DNA of 64,000 nt, taken from the NCBI GenBank assembly GCA_948099385.1, contig CANUEZ040000182.1, positions 18,911,501 to 18,975,500 of the forward strand. Reading direction: 5' to 3'. A model generated the notes under the pieces. The model was not told the origin of the DNA. It made no database searches and worked only from the letters and a program-made list of their open reading frames with translations. The stretch comes from Fasciola hepatica (taxonomy: Eukaryota > Platyhelminthes > Trematoda > Plagiorchiida > Fasciolidae). The translations under genes were made by a program, and so were the position numbers. Every line of letters starts with the position of its first letter. Position 1 is the first letter of the stretch. Shown one piece after another: positions 38,601 through 51,600 of the stretch.

Positions 38601-39269
38601 TCGTGTAACGAACCTTGCAGTAATGCCCCAATCTGACTTGACAAAACTGAAAAAGCTGTAGTCAACTTATGTTAAAAGCATAGAGTTCTAGTGATCAACG
38701 CAGTAGCTTCAATTAAACAAAGATGTCTTGGATACATCGCCGTCCTCAGCCAGATATGATCCAATTCTATGATTAGCATGAATGCACATCACTGCTATTT
38801 CAGTCTACCCCGTCAGTCCGCATTGGTAGTTCTCAAAAACGATGAATCAACCACAGACCCATTATTTTTGGTGTTATCAACCTTCAACCTTCGGTGTTAG
38901 TTACAGCGAACAGCAGTTATCGTAATACGTACAAGTAATCTTTTCACTTTACTGACAGTCTCGATCCGGCCCTCAGTTATGTAGTCAACTCAGTGCACAT
39001 GTTCTGCCGTAGATAAGCGAAAGAACAACCGTTTAGTTTAAACATCATAGCAGCCGTTCTCAGTTCAGTCATGGTAAAGGTCAACATAAGTCACATGTGA
39101 CCAACACCACTGCACTTTTAGATCAAAAAGTGTGGGCAGTTGCTACTACTTTGTTGTATATGCTCACGTAACTGGTAAGAAAAACCAACTTCATGCAACA
39201 GGTTATGAAGGCCGTGGTTACCAATATCAATTCCGCCTGGATATGTCGGACAGTTGAAAAGTGTGTGAA

Positions 39270-39304
<35 letters not shown>

Positions 39305-39329
39305 ATGTATGTATGTATGTATGTATGTA

Positions 39330-39379
<50 letters not shown>

Positions 39380-42300
39380 TCCACCAACACAAAACACCCA
39401 CAGGATCGACTGACTCCAGCAGATTGCGTAGCGTTCAGCACCAAGTACACGTTTGTGATAGTGATGGTTAGGTGAGCGCACACACATGCGAAGTCTCTAT
39501 CCTGGTTATGTGAGCTGTGTTAGTCCGACAGATTGATTTTCAGTTTATCTATGGCAACGTGATCGGTGAGTTGATTGCATCCGACCTGTTGAAACCAAAA
39601 GAGTATGCCATAAACAGAAAGGACGACCGAAACAGCAGAAAATCACAATTGAACAGTCGTATGCTTCATAGAGGTGCTAACATTTCGACAGTCCGTCGCT
39701 TCGTCAAAATATGAATCGGAGAACTATTGTTTACCCCTTTATACTGTTTTTTAACGCAGTCATCCTAAGGGGGTTGGAAGGGATAATCGCCGTGTGTGTA
39801 GTTTGCTGAATGACTCTCAACCGTTCTTTTTTTATTATCGTTTTTAACTGTCAAAATGGGCAGAGTTGTCACTGTGGGCCATCGCGGTAGTTCACCATCT
39901 GTTAAACTGTATATTATGGAGAACCTGATAAATATTGAAACCCCCACTGAATCGACTGAGCAAAATAAACTGAGAAGACCCAACTATACAACGTCTAACG
40001 AGGACAGACAACTTATTATTCACTGTGTTCGGAATGGAGACGATCTGAGGTGTCCTACACATATACTAGGAATAAAGGTCAAAGCATGTCGGAGTGTTGA
40101 GGTGATTTGTTAAAAGTGACCGGAGGAATCATAAAAAACCCCGATATGAACTGCTTGAGACCGCCATCGGTTCTTTTTAGAGTCGGAGAACGATCAATCG
40201 GCCATTTTGAAGACCAACACAACCTAATTATCCTTAACACTTTCTACAGTTTACAACGTAGACCTTCAAGTGCGGTTGGAGCGAAGAACCACCGCATGTG
40301 TAGTTGCTATCATCCATCCCCATTTTATAGCTTGATATCGCGTTTTGAATAAAATTATTGCAATCACGAGACCAAACATAATATACAAACTTAACCCGTA
40401 GTCCGATTGGTGGTGCTGATTTGGCTAGCTAACAAAGGGCAGGTCTAAGTGGAAAGCCCATGGTAAGTGTCAAACTGTTTGACGACGTGGATCATTTTGC
40501 ATGTTTCGTCAAGATTTTCGGCGGTTGAAAGCGCCGAACAGAGTGATAATCATAAGAGTTTCCTTCATAAATGTGATCAGCAACGTGCCAGTTGGACATT
40601 CGGATGACCGTTTTGTAAATAAGACACGATGAGACGTTTGTCTATGCATCGGCGTACTTGATGAACTAATTGGGACTAAGGGTAATTCGTAAGTCAAACA
40701 TAAACAAGGAGACTGAACAGTTTAATTCAGAACAATTTACTTGGCGAAAGGGGTAACAAGCAGTTTGGACCACGAAGACGTGCTGTATACCAGTTACTTA
40801 ACTGGTCTCTGGTTGGGGGTGGGATACGGCTAGTCGCAGGAGTAAGTAGAAAGTTTGCCTGCTAACATGACTGATTCTATCAGTTCATTATTGAATACAT
40901 CATAACCGTTTGCGAGTCCCGATGAATGATAGAAAAATATTTATGGCGTGTGAAAGACTACAATATCCGCTTTGCTGTGAGCGTGGTAATACTCAATATG
41001 GTTTACATCAGGAATCTTTTGCAATGAGAGTTTACATGCCTTCAAGAAATTCTATATGCACCATACGAATCGTATTTTCCGTTCTGTCACCAATGTGACA
41101 GATCTACTTTTCGATTGTTTGATATATTCTGGCGGGGTTGACATTGATAGAGTTAACTAGTTCCCGCATGCAATAAGGCTGTCGGAAAGCAATCTGGACT
41201 AGTGGCTTTATGACCTTTAGACTGGATTAACTCCTTATAGAATTCCGAGGAATGTACTATATGTTGGTACCTATCCGTCAGTAATCCTGGTTTCACGACA
41301 ACTTTATTGGCGAGTATTGTGACACCATGAAAAAATAAGGTCTAGACAATTAGGTCGGATTTTTAGTGATGTGCCTACTGAGACATAAAAACAATCCGGT
41401 GCGGAATATTGTTTGAATGAGCCTAGACAAGTCTCCAAGTTTCTTCACGACTGAAGCACTGTACAGGTGTTGTCGAAATTTGCTAGGCAAACTTATTCCT
41501 CCGAAAATAATTCGTCTTTCCTGAACTTTCTAGTAAATAACAACACAAGGTTAAAATATAAAATGCCGCGGAAATTGATATCTGTCACGTTAGGTCTGCT
41601 GCGATCCATGGAAGATTGACAAACTAGTTCGAAATTCAGAAGCTCGATGTTGATTGAATGTGAAATGTAACTTAATGTTGAACGGACTGGTGTTTTGAGT
41701 GTGCCTATCTCCATCTACCGACTGGGAAAGAATCTTAAGAGCGTTCAGAGTTTGGACCATTATCTGGCGTCGGCTCTATCCTCAACAAGCAACTCCCAAT
41801 TTTCTGAGGAACATGAGCTGCTGTTGGCAACGAACATCAAATAATATAACTCAGAACTAAGGGCAGAGGCAGGAATTCTGTGTGTTAGGCTAGGAAAACC
41901 ATTAACCCATATAACTTCTTGATAACAATACACGTATACGGAAGGCTCGTTTGGCTTTTGTCAACCTGAGTTGTCTGTGGTGTCGACATGACATCCGCTT
42001 AACTGTCAAAGGTCGAGTGTACACTGTACGCCTGTTCGTCTTTACGGTCCAGGAACGTCAACCGAGGGTGAAAGATATCAGAAGATTGTCAGTGTTCGAA
42101 AACCGGTATCTTTGTAGCATTGCACAATTTGGTGGGAACATTGAATACTGAGCTTAGGTGCGGAATATGAAACACACGAACCAAATCATTAGATGAAATA
42201 CTTAGGCTCGCCAGGCTAAGGTGATTGAGACATGCGTTGCGCATGCGCTATGTTCACTGAGGCAAGCAGCAGTTGATTGATAAGCAAGTGTGGTCAGTCG

Positions 42301-45300
42301 ATGACACGAAAGGAATTTATGGGAAGCCTAACTTAGACACGTAAGGCGCGTGAGGCTTCCTGGGCGAGGTCCAAGAGACCGTCCCACTCAATGAGTGGAT
42401 AAACTGGAGGATATGGTTAGGTGTCGTGATTACCGATGTTCTTGCATTCAAGAAAAAAATTCTTGGTCGATTTGATATAACAATTTGTAGTTCTCTTCAT
42501 ACCCTTTAATACTCTTATCTTCCACTATTTCTGAGTGAGGTTTCCGCTGGGGAAAAACAACTAAAACCACCTCACACATTGCACGGTTATTGGCTGTTCG
42601 AACTGAAATGAACTGGTAGAGGATTGCTGACGGCATGCCACAGAACGATGAAAATCTGTGCATGTGATCATTCCCTGTTTTGTTTCCCCCTTTGAGGTCA
42701 TCATGAGGCATATAAGTCTCCTTACCTGGCCACTTGCAGAGCCGGAGCAAAGGCACCTGGTCGATAGGACGATTGTCCCCAATAAGGCCTGGTAAGAATG
42801 CAATCACCGAACGGAATCGCTCCAATGAGCAACTTTTGGGCGTACACTCGAACCAGATCGCGAACACGAGCTTCTGCGGTACGTAACAGATGATTCATGA
42901 CTGATTTATCTGTGGATGAAGGAACAGAGGAAACTGACTAAAGTGCAAGCGAAATGCAAGACTGGAAAGCAACAGGGAAAGGGCTGGGCTTGAAACTCGA
43001 GGAGCTGTCTTAATCCCATGGTAATACGATGATTTCGGGAGATAACTGTTCAGCAGAGCGGATAAGTAAAGCTGATACTAGTTTTGATCCATCCTACTAT
43101 CCCCAGTAAGGAGAATTTTCTGCCTTCAAACCATTTCACTTTATTGGTACAAAATATATCATTTACAAAGCAGATGGGATGACCATTATCAAATCCTTGC
43201 ATACCAACTCCTTGGATCAATTGTTATTAACGAGCGGCTCGTAAGGCTGGCTGGTATGGTTGAAACACGATTAGCTGATTCGGCTCGGGTCGGTTCAGAC
43301 AAGTGTTGACCACTGGTCCATGATCCGGCTTCGCTGGTCCCAATATTGTCCTCGATTTTGGACAAACGACGACGCACTGTCTACTGGTTAAATAATCGAT
43401 TTGCTTTCCTAAGTCCAACCTTGCCCGGGGGTTACATGCGAGTCTGCCATAACCCTCACAATAGCGACGAACGATACGCGGTAAATGGTGTAGTGTAAAT
43501 CCAGTACAACAGTTGAGAGACAATCCAAGTATTCCAGTAACGTGTGAAACTGAGGACCTTAGATTCCAACAGCATTTAAGGCTTGTTCAATATGCCCTGT
43601 TGGTGGTTTCTGACACGAACCAGAGCAAATAGTGTTCGGGTTTCTATCGAGTAATGGGGTTATTGATGCTGCAAGCTGAATTATTACACGGAAAATAAAA
43701 CAATAAACAAATCGAGTAGCATATTTTATTTACTGCTGTCGTGTACACCTTACAAGGTGATATTTCAACCAGTCAACTGCGCGACCTCAGCAACTTTTCC
43801 TAATTTGACGACGGGCCTGTGTGCACCCCGAATGGAATTGCTATTTAAATTGTCTCGATAGATTGCGATATGTCATGCATGGTAGTACAATCGGCACGAC
43901 AACAATAGCGATGGCAACTAGACAAAACGATAGCAAAAAGGATATTGTTTGTATGGGTCATTATCTCAGGCGCTTCTTTCCCAGAGAGAGTGGACAACTG
44001 ACTACACCACACCAAGCCGTTTTGATCGGGGTGGTATCTGTAGTCTTTGAACACCGAAGTGCAACGTACAAGGCAGCATGGTTTCATGGAGTACGGTGAC
44101 GCGTTGAACCTCCAGACAGGGGACTACGCACCCGCGGGGTTGGATGAAATCATCATCTTCACGGTCGTTGGATCTGGTAATGGATATCATCCACTCATTT
44201 CGCTGAAACCAGGGTCGTGTGTTCCAGATTTGAAAGCAGCGGCTACCGTCCACTCAGTTTGGTCCACTATTCAAGCCCTGTACTGTGGTATGGCATCCGC
44301 CCAGTGAAACGGAGTCTGCGGGCCACAGCTGGAAGCTAAATTTCAGACCAAAGACTGGAGAGATGCTACATGAAGATACGACAGATAACCAATCAGAAGT
44401 GTTCATTATGATTGTCATCCGAAAACTGATGATAAACGGTAACGATCAGGGTGCCACAGAATATGAAAAAGTCATTTATGGAGGTATTCAGAATATGACT
44501 AACCGTTGACGGCACATTTAGCGAAATCCAAAGATTGTATCGAACCAGGTAATGAGAATTGGTTGAACAATAATCGCAAAGTAGATTCGAGCATCTGACA
44601 CGAGCAAAAAGGGCATCACAATGAAAACCGGGGTATGTGTATGTTTATTACCAGAATAGCTGCGATGGACAATCCCAAAAATAATTAAAACTGTCTACGC
44701 TACGTTATTACAAAACGAGAAGCACTAATGAGAGATTGTAGTCGCATTACGGCGAAATATTCCCCCTTCCGAGACTTCAAACAAGTATTCATTGAATACA
44801 GACCAACCAGCACTATGCTATTCGTTATGGGAAAGGATAACGAAAACTGTGAGTGGACAACAAGTGTTGACCAACAAGAAACACGGCGGGCGGAAAGTGA
44901 AAGCTAGGCATATTTACACTGTGATAAAAGATAGTATTTTCAAGGGCAAACTAAACTGAGCTGAACTAAACGGCGAATCGCTTTATTTTAAAGTAGGGTG
45001 AGGAATTGATGAACCCGAAGTACTTCTGTCCTCGATTTCGTGCTAACGCCTGGGATCAAAATTGACCGGATTTGGGGTAAACGTAGTTGTGCTAAGCATA
45101 TTTTCTAGTTTTTTTTGAAAAGTCATTACCCATGCAACATGTGCAGTAGTACCGATTGATACATCGGACAATGCCCATCAAAATACAGACAAAGAATAAT
45201 GTGAAAATAACGAAGAGGAATTAAGAGCCAACGCTTCCGAAGACGAGATGAATAGAGAAACTGGTCGTGGCACTCAGCTAGGTACATCAGTTTTCTATTC

Positions 45301-48300
45301 AGTGACGATGTAGGTTCCTTGAGCTCTAACAAAAAATATTGAAAACCAACAGATCATGTGGTTAAGGTTCTATGATTTCGTCACAGGTAATGGAATATTT
45401 AACTGTTGTCTAGCGTGACGGATAGTGCCCCCCGCGGAAGGCAATCGGGAAAAATAAGTCAAACATGTTCAAATTTGGTGTTCGGACGAGGGATCAATTC
45501 GCGTGATCGTAGCCATGCGCAATATCAGCACTGCGTAGTCGGTGTACGCGAGAATGGGTATTCACGTACTTGGAACTTCCATGTAATTTACAAGTGACCA
45601 GCGTCACACGTGCGGATGGAGCTTGTCTAACTGCCGTGGCATACACTGGAGTACAGTAGCACAGACCAATGACACATCGACGCCACATATGCTGGCATAC
45701 GCGATAACACCTCCAACTAAAATGCAGTTGCGTTAGGAAACAACCTATTTACCTGGCCTATAGTTACGGCAGTAATAAAAAGTTTGGAGAACAGTTTGGC
45801 GAACAAGCCCGTTTTCAGTGATTCATAATTATGCCATTACATCACAAATATATTATGACAAGTTAAAGGATGGAACTAATTAGACAGGTAGGAAGTGATA
45901 AAAACTAATGGTGACAAAGAAAAGGGGAGTGGGGAAGAAAACAATTGTAATCCGGGCTTAAACCACAACCGGGTGTGCATTGTTCCTCTCGTGTCTTGTC
46001 AGTTTACATCTGGTCTATGACCTGCTGTAGGGTGGAGGGAGAGTCAGGGCAGCTTAAGAGCACACACAAATTGTGTGGGAATTTTCCGACACATTAAAAA
46101 GTTAGTGTTGTGCGAACTCGCACCAATCTGGATTACTTATCAAAGCCTCTGACTTTTCTGAGAGAAAGCAATCCTAACCCATAGGACCTTGACAAACTTG
46201 GGTTAAGTAAGACCGTAAACCCAAAATCGATATCGTTAATTCTTATACAGAATACAAAACCGTTTTCACGTAAAAAGGCAATGATGGTTCACGGAAGAGT
46301 CATTCTAAATTTCTTCAAAGGGTTTTTTTTAAGTTAATATAACCTCACTGAAGAGAAATAGGAAAAGCAGTCGAGTTTCGGTGCGTGACCAGATTTTCCC
46401 TATCAAACCTGCTTTTAGCCTTTACCGAAGGGCGGGTGCACTGACCACTGATACGATTTTGGATTTGGTCAATATAAATATCACTAATGAAGTAATGCGA
46501 AAGCGGGCTTAATAATAGATGAGAACGTCTTAAAGGTATCAAGCTCAAACAAAATTTTGACAAATTCCCCTGTTTTCACAACAGATGACGAACGAGCAGA
46601 CATAATGCTTTAGACCACACAACGTAACGTTCAAGGCATTTTGCCAAGCAATTTATAACAGCCCGTTCGGAGAGTCCCATGCTGTCAGCATCTGTCCAGT
46701 GCCTAGTCCAAGATTTGAGACAACGGAATCAAGAGCGACAGGATAACCGATCGATAGCATGGATCGACAGAATGAGAGCAGAATCCTATCAAGCGGTTTT
46801 AGCTTCAACACCACCCAGGGCTTGGTCGCCCGCGCCAGCTGGACCAATACGTTTTGTGCGACGACTGGGTACAAGGATCAGCGCATCGTAAAATCATTGC
46901 TTTACATGAACAGAAGAAGATTAATCGCGTGCAAATAAGTGTTCTTCCTCCTCTCAGTGGGACAGTTCAGAACACTTTTGTAGTTCGTATGCGTGGGCTG
47001 GAAGAGCAATGCGTTGATCATTGGTCGGCCTGTGTGACTACCGTAGAGTTGTAAAATTAAGAGGAGTGGAAAGAGGGGGAGGAATGGGTCTCTTTGGTTT
47101 TGGTGTGGTGATGATGGTTCAACCGAAGCAAATCAATGTAGAGGATTGACTGAAAAACAGCAGATGCGATATGTAGCTTGTTATACTTGTGAGGGATACT
47201 CTGCAACGCACTCGAAAACAACAGCTGCATGTTCAACACACGAAAACTATTCGCCCAGAAAATCACAAATACTTCTCACCTCTGATACAAAGGGGCTGCA
47301 ATCACGACGAACTGTTTCCAAACCCTTCGCGTCAAACACAGGCTCTGTTTGTGAAACACTTTCATACATGTAGCCCGCGTACCGCTTTTTTGCTTCCAGC
47401 AAACACGGGTAGTATATCTGAAAATATGTTCCCGAAAGAACGATGAGAAATGCCAGAAAAAATCATCAACAATTCGAATGAAGTGCGTCACACATCCTGA
47501 GGGATATTCTGCAGCTACGTAAATGCTTCCGAATACAGAATAGGCCAGCGTGCTAAAGAATGAACAGGCCATCAAAAGGAGTTTCGCATTTCCATTTTTG
47601 GTAGTAGTTAGTCTTTCAGATCTTCCTGTCTCAGCCGAAAAAACCCGCTGGTTGTCCACACGAAATTGTTTTTTTAGGAATCATTTCTTCAAAGGTCTAT
47701 ATGTTAGCTCCGAAGTGATTACACAAATATACTCACTCATTCCGACAGCCATATTGGATGTATTTTGATGAATATGTGCTCGTTTATTGTGATGGGATTA
47801 CCTGAATCCACTTGTCTATTAGACTGTGAACCCGCCTTATTAGCGATAACTGAAACTTCGTCTGATTACAGACAGATATGCCAACGCTGTAGTTGATGTG
47901 TACCGAAAACTCAACATAAATGGAGGTTTTCTTTATTTTCTGATGGTAAGATGTGTAAAACGAATATCCCCACATGCCTATGAATTCTGTCCGTTGAAAC
48001 CGATAGGGGCTAAGCGCAATTTCCGTTCATAACGAGTAACCTCTCTAAAGGTAGATTTACAATCGGCTGGACACATGAGCGAACAGGTGATTTAGGCTCA
48101 TTCAGATTCGCGAGGCTGTAAGCACGTTTACAGACAGTGCGCAAAGGGTGCAGGTGGTTACTAAACTTTAGGATGAAGAGGTGCAGCACTGCAATCAGAA
48201 ATGCTTGTTGCAGACATGTGTATATACAGCGTGGGCAAAAAGTGTATATACATCCTGGGAGGTGGAATTTTGCAACTCACTACTAGAAGTCTTGTTAGAA

Positions 48301-48538
48301 GCAAAATGAGGAAAATACCGCAAAGTGAATAATAAAGTCAGTTACAAAAGTGTACGCGAAAATTGGACGATAGAGAAGCAAATTAGCGGAGTTCACCGGT
48401 ATTCAATGTACAGTGAAAACACGTGGGTATTTATCTGGTACTGAGTGCACAAGGGCACAAAGGCTGATTAACACGTAACGAGGCAGGGGGTGAGGGTTCA
48501 ATGAACTGTGCGATATCATCAATGTAAGTATCGGGTGC

Positions 48539-48633
<95 letters not shown>

Positions 48634-51600
48634 GGATGAATGCCAAATAAAACATGGTACAATCGAGAAGGAACGGATAGAAAGAGTCCGATTCCATTTT
48701 AGCAGGAACTAATAAAATATGAGTTACAGCCTCCAATGACCGCAATAAACAGTTGATCGACCGGAACTAATTCTTAGGTTATCGGTTTAAACTGACAAAA
48801 TTCACAAGTATTTGCGGATATTCGGTTTACACATCTCGTAATCAGAAAATTGAGAAAAACTCCAGGTTATGTTTAAATTACTGGTACACAATAAAACACA
48901 ATGATGTCAAATATTTGAACATAAAAGTCAGTAGCATCAGATTGCACAATGTACTGCAGACCATTTCACTGCATCCCCACTAGTGCATATTGCAGTCAAG
49001 GTTCTCATGAGATCAAAGGCAAAACGGCACACACATACACAAATGATACCAAGTAAAAACAGGTCACCAAGGCAAGATTACCGTATTTATCCATTCGCGC
49101 TGTTTGCACAGCTGGGGGTGACGATGGTTGGTTACTAGTGCCTCCGCCTATCTCAGTAGTCGTTGATTGTTTGTGACATAAGTGACGGTGAACGCCGTGC
49201 TCAGATTAACCCAGGGCTTCGTCCCCACAGAATAAAAGTTCTGCTTGCGATCGATGATGTCACTGATTGCGCCTGTCCGCTCACTTCTCTTTGTGGTCAA
49301 ACCGGAATGTGTTCAACCATTCTATTAACCAGTTGTCTCTCCGTTCTGCGTTGTAGTTAACTGAGCACCTACACTTATATTGAAAAATGCAATTGGACCT
49401 GGCATGGAGAGGCAGTAATTCTTCCATCGATGGTATTTTCATCCGGGAGGTTGTAGAAAGATGAATAATCTGCGGCATAGTACGTACCATTGACGACACA
49501 GTTGAGACGTCTGCTAAATGGGCTGTTAATGTCATCATTTTTGTAAGTTAACTGTAGGATGGCCGTCAGTTTTGGGACTGTGGTAATCTTCGTTTTGTTC
49601 GCAGGTGGCTGTGAGTGTTTGGATGTAAATGATTTTGGATACCCGTTGGCCTGAAACGTTTTGAACAAGGTACGGAAATCTTCTTCCAGCATGTCGATTG
49701 TACATATTTCGCGTGTCCTGTGGAACATGGTCCGGACAAGGCCGAATTTATACTTTATGGATGCAAAGTTAGTGAAGTGCAGATACTACCCTGACCGCCT
49801 AGTTTAGAAAAAGACTGATACTCAGATTGATTTATGGTCCAAGCGGGTAATTTCAGTATCCAGAATTACGATGTTGTTATTGTCCTCCCAGTTTTTGGTT
49901 AATTGAACGTTTAGTGCCCCATTTATAAATGATGACCTTGACTGTAGTATGCACTAGTGAAGATGCAGCGAAGTGGTCCGATATACATCGTGCAATCTAA
50001 TGCTACTGACTAGTGTTCAATTTTATGTCAGGAAAGTTATACTATCGCATCTGTCTGTAATCGCGAATAAGGCGGGTTCACAGTCTAATAGACAAGTGGA
50101 TTCAGGTAATCCCATCACAATAAACGAGCACATATTCATCAAAATACATCCAATATGGCTGTCGGAATGAGTGAGTATATTTGTGTAATCACTTCGGAGC
50201 TAACATATAGACCTTTGAAGAAATGATTCCTAAAAAAACAATTTCGTGTGGACAACCAGCGGGTTTTTTCGGCTGAGACAGGAAGATCTGAAAGACTAAT
50301 TACTACCAATTTCATCAGTAGCGGAAATAGACGCTGTCATGATCAGTGAGAACATGGGGCGAGATATGGTACTGTCGTGAGCTCATAGGCTTCGGAGCGA
50401 AAAACAAGTGTTCACGGCGGGATCGTGTGGATGAGCTGGAAATACATCTGCTGAAATCCGAGTTAAGGGTCTGCGATTGGCCAACAAATATCCTACGGGA
50501 GAACTCCGCACATGAATTGCGATGCTGGGATATTACAAAGTGGACCATTGATTGCAAAGTACGCAATTTACCCTAGATAGATACTTGGGAGATCGGACAA
50601 TTAATCCACTCTTCAGCAAACCATCCTGTGATTAATACATGAGAGGCATAGACACACTCGGCATGTATCGCTAAGATGGATATTCATAGTCTTTCTGGAC
50701 TCCATGATAGAAATTTGTTCAGTGTTAGTCCCAGGTGCTTGATGGGTCTGTATTCGTACCAGTTACTGATTTTCATAAGCCGCAAATAACGCGTGACAAG
50801 GAGCATTGCAGTTCGATGCTTCCAAAGGTTACTTGGGCTCAAGTACAGTAGGACGATACCCGACGAAACCCAACAACCTTCGAGCATAATGAACCCTACT
50901 CCGAATGCAGTTTATTTGTTCGCTCACTATTACTGTTGCAACTTGGAACGACACTTCGGAAAGCGAAACTGTCTACACGAATATCAAATAGCAAGAGTTT
51001 CAAATACAACACGAGCATGTTCCACATAGCGACGAGGATCGGATACGCAGCAGTCAAGTGACTGCATCGTTTACGAGGACTGCTAGTCATAGTATGGACC
51101 AAAAAACCAGGTTGCTTTCGGTTTCTCGCTTCGCCTCTGCAAAATTTCATCTAATAATACATGCATAGAAATAACAACAATTACGACCTTCATATTACTT
51201 CACGACTCTAGACGAAACAGGTGAAAAGCTCGTACGACACAAACGAATTTCTTTAATAGGGAAAATGATAGTGAAATCCCCAACGGCAGGTTTGGAATTG
51301 CGACTTCTTTCTGGAACGAAAAGTTCCAACTGCAATAAATAGGGATGAAAAATCACTCCAGAAACCTTGTCTAACCTTCTCCAGTTTTAGCTTAATCGGT
51401 GCAGGATTCGACGCTGTGACAGCCTGCGCGATCGCTTCGGCTACCGCGAAGGCCTCTGCTCGTCCGAGACCGGGTAAATGAATGAACAGACTGTCTGTGT
51501 CGCCATAGACAACTCTGGGCGTGCACGATTGGGGTAACGGGATCTGATCGGAATGCACGAGTTCAATGGCTTGTTCTAGAGTTTCTCGTGATTTATGGAC

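Larger units (their letters stand above)
37356..41450. mobile_element. 4.1-kb structure with 581-bp terminal inverted repeats
   Basis: Arms 37356-37936 and 40870-41450 are reverse complements of equal length, about 98 % identical by eye (differences at, for example, CCGCAAACGG/CTCGCAAACGG and a T/C change). The 2.9-kb interior has no recognisable transposase; its longest frame (38355-38636, plus) is unidentified. No target-site duplication is obvious. It could be an unclassified DNA transposon, or two head-to-head copies of one repeat. It lies in the REV3L intron between exons k and l. Confidence 0.75.

Noticed and set aside
39118..39487. Several frames across the GT/GTAT tract on both strands
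   Set aside because: They encode only Thr-His, Cys-Val or Tyr-Ile repeats from the microsatellite.
48431..48745. 104-codon frame across the TA tract
   Set aside because: Alternating Ile-Tyr from simple sequence; no coding support.
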